From: Nocardia nova SH22a
Lineage (GTDB): Bacteria > Actinomycetota > Actinomycetes > Mycobacteriales > Mycobacteriaceae
Assembly: GCF_000523235.1 (NCBI RefSeq)
Contig: NZ_CP006850.1
Location: forward strand, 1,302,001 to 1,366,000
Direction: 5' to 3'
Length of the DNA stretch: 64,000 nt
Positions 61,779 through 64,000 of this stretch are shown here, in pieces. Numbering within the stretch: the first letter of the stretch is position 1; each line of letters starts with the position of its first letter. The notes beneath the pieces were generated by a model. The model was not told the DNA's origin. It did no database searches and was given only the letters and a program-made list of their open reading frames with translations. A program made the translations under genes and the position numbers.

Positions 61779-62665
61779 GTGCGACTAAGGTGGCCTTCCT
61801 CGGCCTCGGCCACATGGGCGGCCCGATGGCCGCGAATCTGGTCCGGGCAGGCTATGAGGTGCTGGCCTTCGACCCGGTACCCGCCGCCCAGGAACAAGCC
61901 CGCAGCGACGGCGCCACGGTCTTCGACACCGCCGCCGCCGCGGTGACCGAGGCCGAGATCGTCGTCACCATGCTGCCCAACGGCCGCATCGTGCACGACG
62001 TCTACGACGGCGTGCTGCCGGTGGCCAAGCCCGGAACCCTGTTCATCGACTGCTCGACCATCGACGTCGCCGATGCCAAGCGGGCCGCGGAAGTGGCTGT
62101 GGCAGCGGGACATCGGGCGCTGGACGCTCCGGTGTCCGGTGGGGTCGGCGGCGCCACGGCGGGCACGCTGACCTTCATGGTCGGCGGCGAGGCCGAGGAT
62201 TTCGCGGCGGCGCAACCGATCCTGGACGTCATGGGCGGCAAGGTCGTGCACTGTGGCGGCGCGGGTGTGGGCCAGGCCGCCAAGATCTGCAACAACATGA
62301 TGCTGGGCATCTCGATGATCGGGCTGTCCGAGGCGATCGTGCTGGGCGAGAAGCTGGGCCTGACCCACGACAAGTTCTTCGACGTGGTGTCCACGGCCTC
62401 GGGCCAGTGCTGGTCGCTGACCACCTACTGTCCGGTGCCCGGCCCGGTCCCGACCAGCCCGGCCAACAACGACTACCAGCCCGGATTCGCCACGGCGTTG
62501 ATGAACAAGGACCTCGGCCTGGCCGCGAATGCCTTGCGCGACAACGAGGTCGACGGCCGGTTCGGTCTGCTCGCCGCCGAGATCTACGAACAGTTCAACC
62601 GGTCGGCGGGTGACAAGGACTTCTCCGCTATCGTCACCGACATCCGTCGCCGTTCCGGCGAGTAG
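61775..62665 (+). CDS. mmsB: 3-hydroxyisobutyrate dehydrogenase MmsB
   Basis: 296 residues. [26 protein letters not shown] is the NAD loop; [22 protein letters not shown] the substrate loop; KICNNMMLG holds the catalytic Lys. Oxidises 3-hydroxyisobutyrate to methylmalonate semialdehyde, the substrate of MmsA at the start of the operon. ATG overlaps the hydrolase stop by 4 nt. Confidence 0.95.
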   Translation: MSATKVAFLGLGHMGGPMAANLVRAGYEVLAFDPVPAAQEQARSDGATVFDTAAAAVTEAEIVVTMLPNGRIVHDVYDGVLPVAKPGTLFIDCSTIDVADAKRAAEVAVAAGHRALDAPVSGGVGGATAGTLTFMVGGEAEDFAAAQPILDVMGGKVVHCGGAGVGQAAKICNNMMLGISMIGLSEAIVLGEKLGLTHDKFFDVVSTASGQCWSLTTYCPVPGPVPTSPANNDYQPGFATALMNKDLGLAANALRDNEVDGRFGLLAAEIYEQFNRSAGDKDFSAIVTDIRRRSGE

Positions 62666-62682
62666 CCGAGAAAGGACACTCT

Positions 62683-63459
62683 GTGACCGACTTCGAGACC
62701 ATTCTGCTGGAGCGCACCGGACGGGTCGCGGTGATCACCCTCAACCGGCCGAAGGCGCTCAACGCGCTGAATTCGCAGGTGCTCATCGATATCACCGCCG
62801 CACTCGACGAACTGGAATCGGATCAGGGCATCGGCGCGGTCGTGCTGACCGGTTCGGAAAAGGCGTTCGCCGCCGGCGCCGATATCAAGGAGATGCAGTC
62901 CAAGTCGTATATGGACATGTTCTTCAGCGATTTCTTCGCGGGCTGGGACCGGCTCACCGCATTCCGTAAGCCGATCATCGCCGCGGTATCCGGATATGCC
63001 CTGGGCGGCGGCTGCGAGCTGGCGATGATGTGCGACATCCTGCTCGCCTCCGACACCGCGAAATTCGGCCAGCCGGAAATCAAATTGGGCGTGATTCCCG
63101 GTATGGGCGGCTCCCAGCGGCTGACCCGCGCGGTCGGTAAGGCCAAGGCCATGGATCTGATTCTGACCGGCCGCAATATGGGCGCCGAGGAGGCCGAGCG
63201 CGCCGGTCTGGTGGCCCGTGTCGTACCGGCCGCGGAATTGCTGTCCACCGCGATGGAGGTCGCCGAGACCATCGCCGGGCTGTCGCTGCCGTCGGTGATG
63301 ATCGCCAAGGAGGCGGTGAACCGCTCCTACGAGTCCACCCTCGCCGAGGGCCTGCGTTTCGAGCGGCGGGTATTCCACTCGCTGTTCGCCACCGACGACC
63401 AGACCGAGGGTATGACGGCCTTCGTGGAGAAGCGCGCGCCGAACTTCACCCACCGCTGA
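62683..63459 (+). CDS. echA8: Enoyl-CoA hydratase EchA8
   Basis: 258 residues, the normal short-chain hydratase length. Oxyanion-hole motif [10 protein letters not shown] and the two catalytic glutamates in [15 protein letters not shown] and [19 protein letters not shown] are present. In this operon it probably hydrates methacrylyl-CoA to 3-hydroxyisobutyryl-CoA, completing the route, and may also serve general beta-oxidation. GTG start with AAAGGA 6 nt upstream, 17 nt after mmsB. Confidence 0.94.
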   Translation: MTDFETILLERTGRVAVITLNRPKALNALNSQVLIDITAALDELESDQGIGAVVLTGSEKAFAAGADIKEMQSKSYMDMFFSDFFAGWDRLTAFRKPIIAAVSGYALGGGCELAMMCDILLASDTAKFGQPEIKLGVIPGMGGSQRLTRAVGKAKAMDLILTGRNMGAEEAERAGLVARVVPAAELLSTAMEVAETIAGLSLPSVMIAKEAVNRSYESTLAEGLRFERRVFHSLFATDDQTEGMTAFVEKRAPNFTHR

Positions 63460-63472
63460 TTTGTGGTCTTCT

Positions 63473-63507
63473 CCGCGGGGCGCCCGCGCGGAGCGGGCGC
63501 CCCGCGG
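63473..63507. terminator. Strong hairpin between convergent echA8 and the Hsp70-like gene
   Basis: 15-bp perfect GC stem (63473-63487 with 63493-63507) and a 5-nt GCGGA loop, placed to terminate transcription from both sides. Confidence 0.75.
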
Positions 63508-63534
63508 TGCTTCCATCGCGCGACTGGCCCGGAA

Positions 63535-64000
63535 CTACCTGCCCGACACGGGTTCCGAGCTGGTTCCGGCGACCTCGACCGGTCCGGGCGGTATTCCGGT
63601 GCGTGCCGGATGTGCCGAATCGTGTCCGGTCAGGAGCAATCCGGTGACGGTCGCGCCGAGTGCGGTGGTGACCGCCAGCGCCGCGACCACCTTGCGGCGC
63701 GGTACCCGTGACCGGGGTGGCGGCGGCGTGAATCGGATACCGCGCACCCGCCGGGTCGCGGGCTGTTCGGAGGCCATCAGTACCGCGCCTCGCACCGAGA
63801 CGTACTCCGGTTCCGGGTCGTAGACGACGGGCAGATCGAGCCGTTCCGCCAATGCGTCCCGGATGCCCGGACTGCGGGTGCAGCCGCCGAGCAGCACCAC
63901 CGCTCGCGGCGGCACGCCGGTCTCCTCGATCAGCTGCCGCACATACGAGATCGAATGGTGGATTCCGGCGAGTACCAGCTCGTGGAAATCGCTGCGGGTC
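63535..64000 (-). CDS. Hsp70-family protein with C-terminal membrane segment (5' end outside the window)
   Basis: The visible 154 residues are the C-terminal end. HELVLAGIHHSISYVRQLIEETGVPPRAVVLLGGCTRSPGIRDALAERLDLPVVYDPEPEYVSVRGAVLMA is the end of an Hsp70 ATPase domain (adenosine motif LLGGCTRSP). Instead of a substrate-binding domain it continues with a basic linker (RSRVPRRK), one membrane helix (VVAALAVTTALGATVTGLLLTG) and a 30-residue outer tail. Such membrane-tethered Hsp70-like ATPases occur in actinobacteria; their role is unknown. Confidence 0.82.
   Translation of the reverse strand, partial: TRSDFHELVLAGIHHSISYVRQLIEETGVPPRAVVLLGGCTRSPGIRDALAERLDLPVVYDPEPEYVSVRGAVLMASEQPATRRVRGIRFTPPPPRSRVPRRKVVAALAVTTALGATVTGLLLTGHDSAHPARTGIPPGPVEVAGTSSEPVSGR

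Overview
The window is about 64 kb of GC-rich, tightly packed actinobacterial chromosome, most likely from Nocardia or a close mycolic-acid-containing relative. The reasons are: gene order around purK/purE matches the Mycobacterium tuberculosis segment Rv3274c-Rv3278c; there is a mycobacterial-type acyl-ACP desaturase (DesA1), a mycothiol-type maleylpyruvate isomerase family protein, and a split PntAA/PntAB/PntB transhydrogenase; and many genes look leaderless. I saw no tRNA, rRNA, insertion sequence, prophage or CRISPR array. The sequence reads as ordinary chromosome with accessory metabolic cassettes.

Layout. 1-8.2 kb: desA1 (cut by the window edge), a PH-domain membrane protein, a two-component system, a GtrA protein, purK-purE, a TetR regulator and fadE25. 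8.5-20 kb: small hypothetical proteins, a GNAT, a GlcD-type flavoprotein, a GroES-like protein, an MFS pump with a divergent TetR, a peptidase-E homologue, an MPI-family protein, a HIT protein and the transhydrogenase operon pntAA-pntAB-pntB. 20-27.8 kb: an MFS-TetR-SDR group, a thioesterase and the branched-chain keto-acid dehydrogenase operon bkdA-bkdB-bkdC with a divergent Lrp-type regulator. 27.8-37.8 kb: a BenE-type transporter, a sulfurtransferase, and an operon of permease, two DUF1989 proteins, a urea-carboxylase-like protein and allophanate hydrolase with a divergent TetR. 37.9-43.5 kb: a secreted HNH-type lipoprotein, a SNF2 helicase with SWIM partner, and a BtuF-like protein. 43.4-50.4 kb: an oxygenase operon (SDR, diiron protein, BVMO fragment, full BVMO), TetR regulators, a Dabb protein and an amidohydrolase. 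50.5-57.8 kb: fused isobutyryl-CoA mutase IcmF and a four-gene exported cassette with no function I recognise. 58-63.5 kb: a five-gene valine/isobutyrate degradation operon. The right edge cuts an Hsp70-like membrane protein.

How the genes work together. Three separated loci, bkdABC, icmF and mmsA-fadE-hibch-mmsB-echA8, cover branched-chain acyl-CoA supply, its isomerisation and its oxidation to propionyl-CoA. The DUF1989/AtzF operon resembles known guanidine/urea carboxylation pathways, but its carboxylase lacks the biotin carboxylase and biotin carrier domains. Many regulators sit beside clear palindromes, which are listed individually.

The most interesting items are the carboxylase lacking its biotin half, the exported four-gene cassette at 53934-57815, the free-standing BVMO NADPH-domain fragment inside a translationally coupled operon, and the recurring TANNNT-N6/7-start signature of leaderless transcription at 14 genes.
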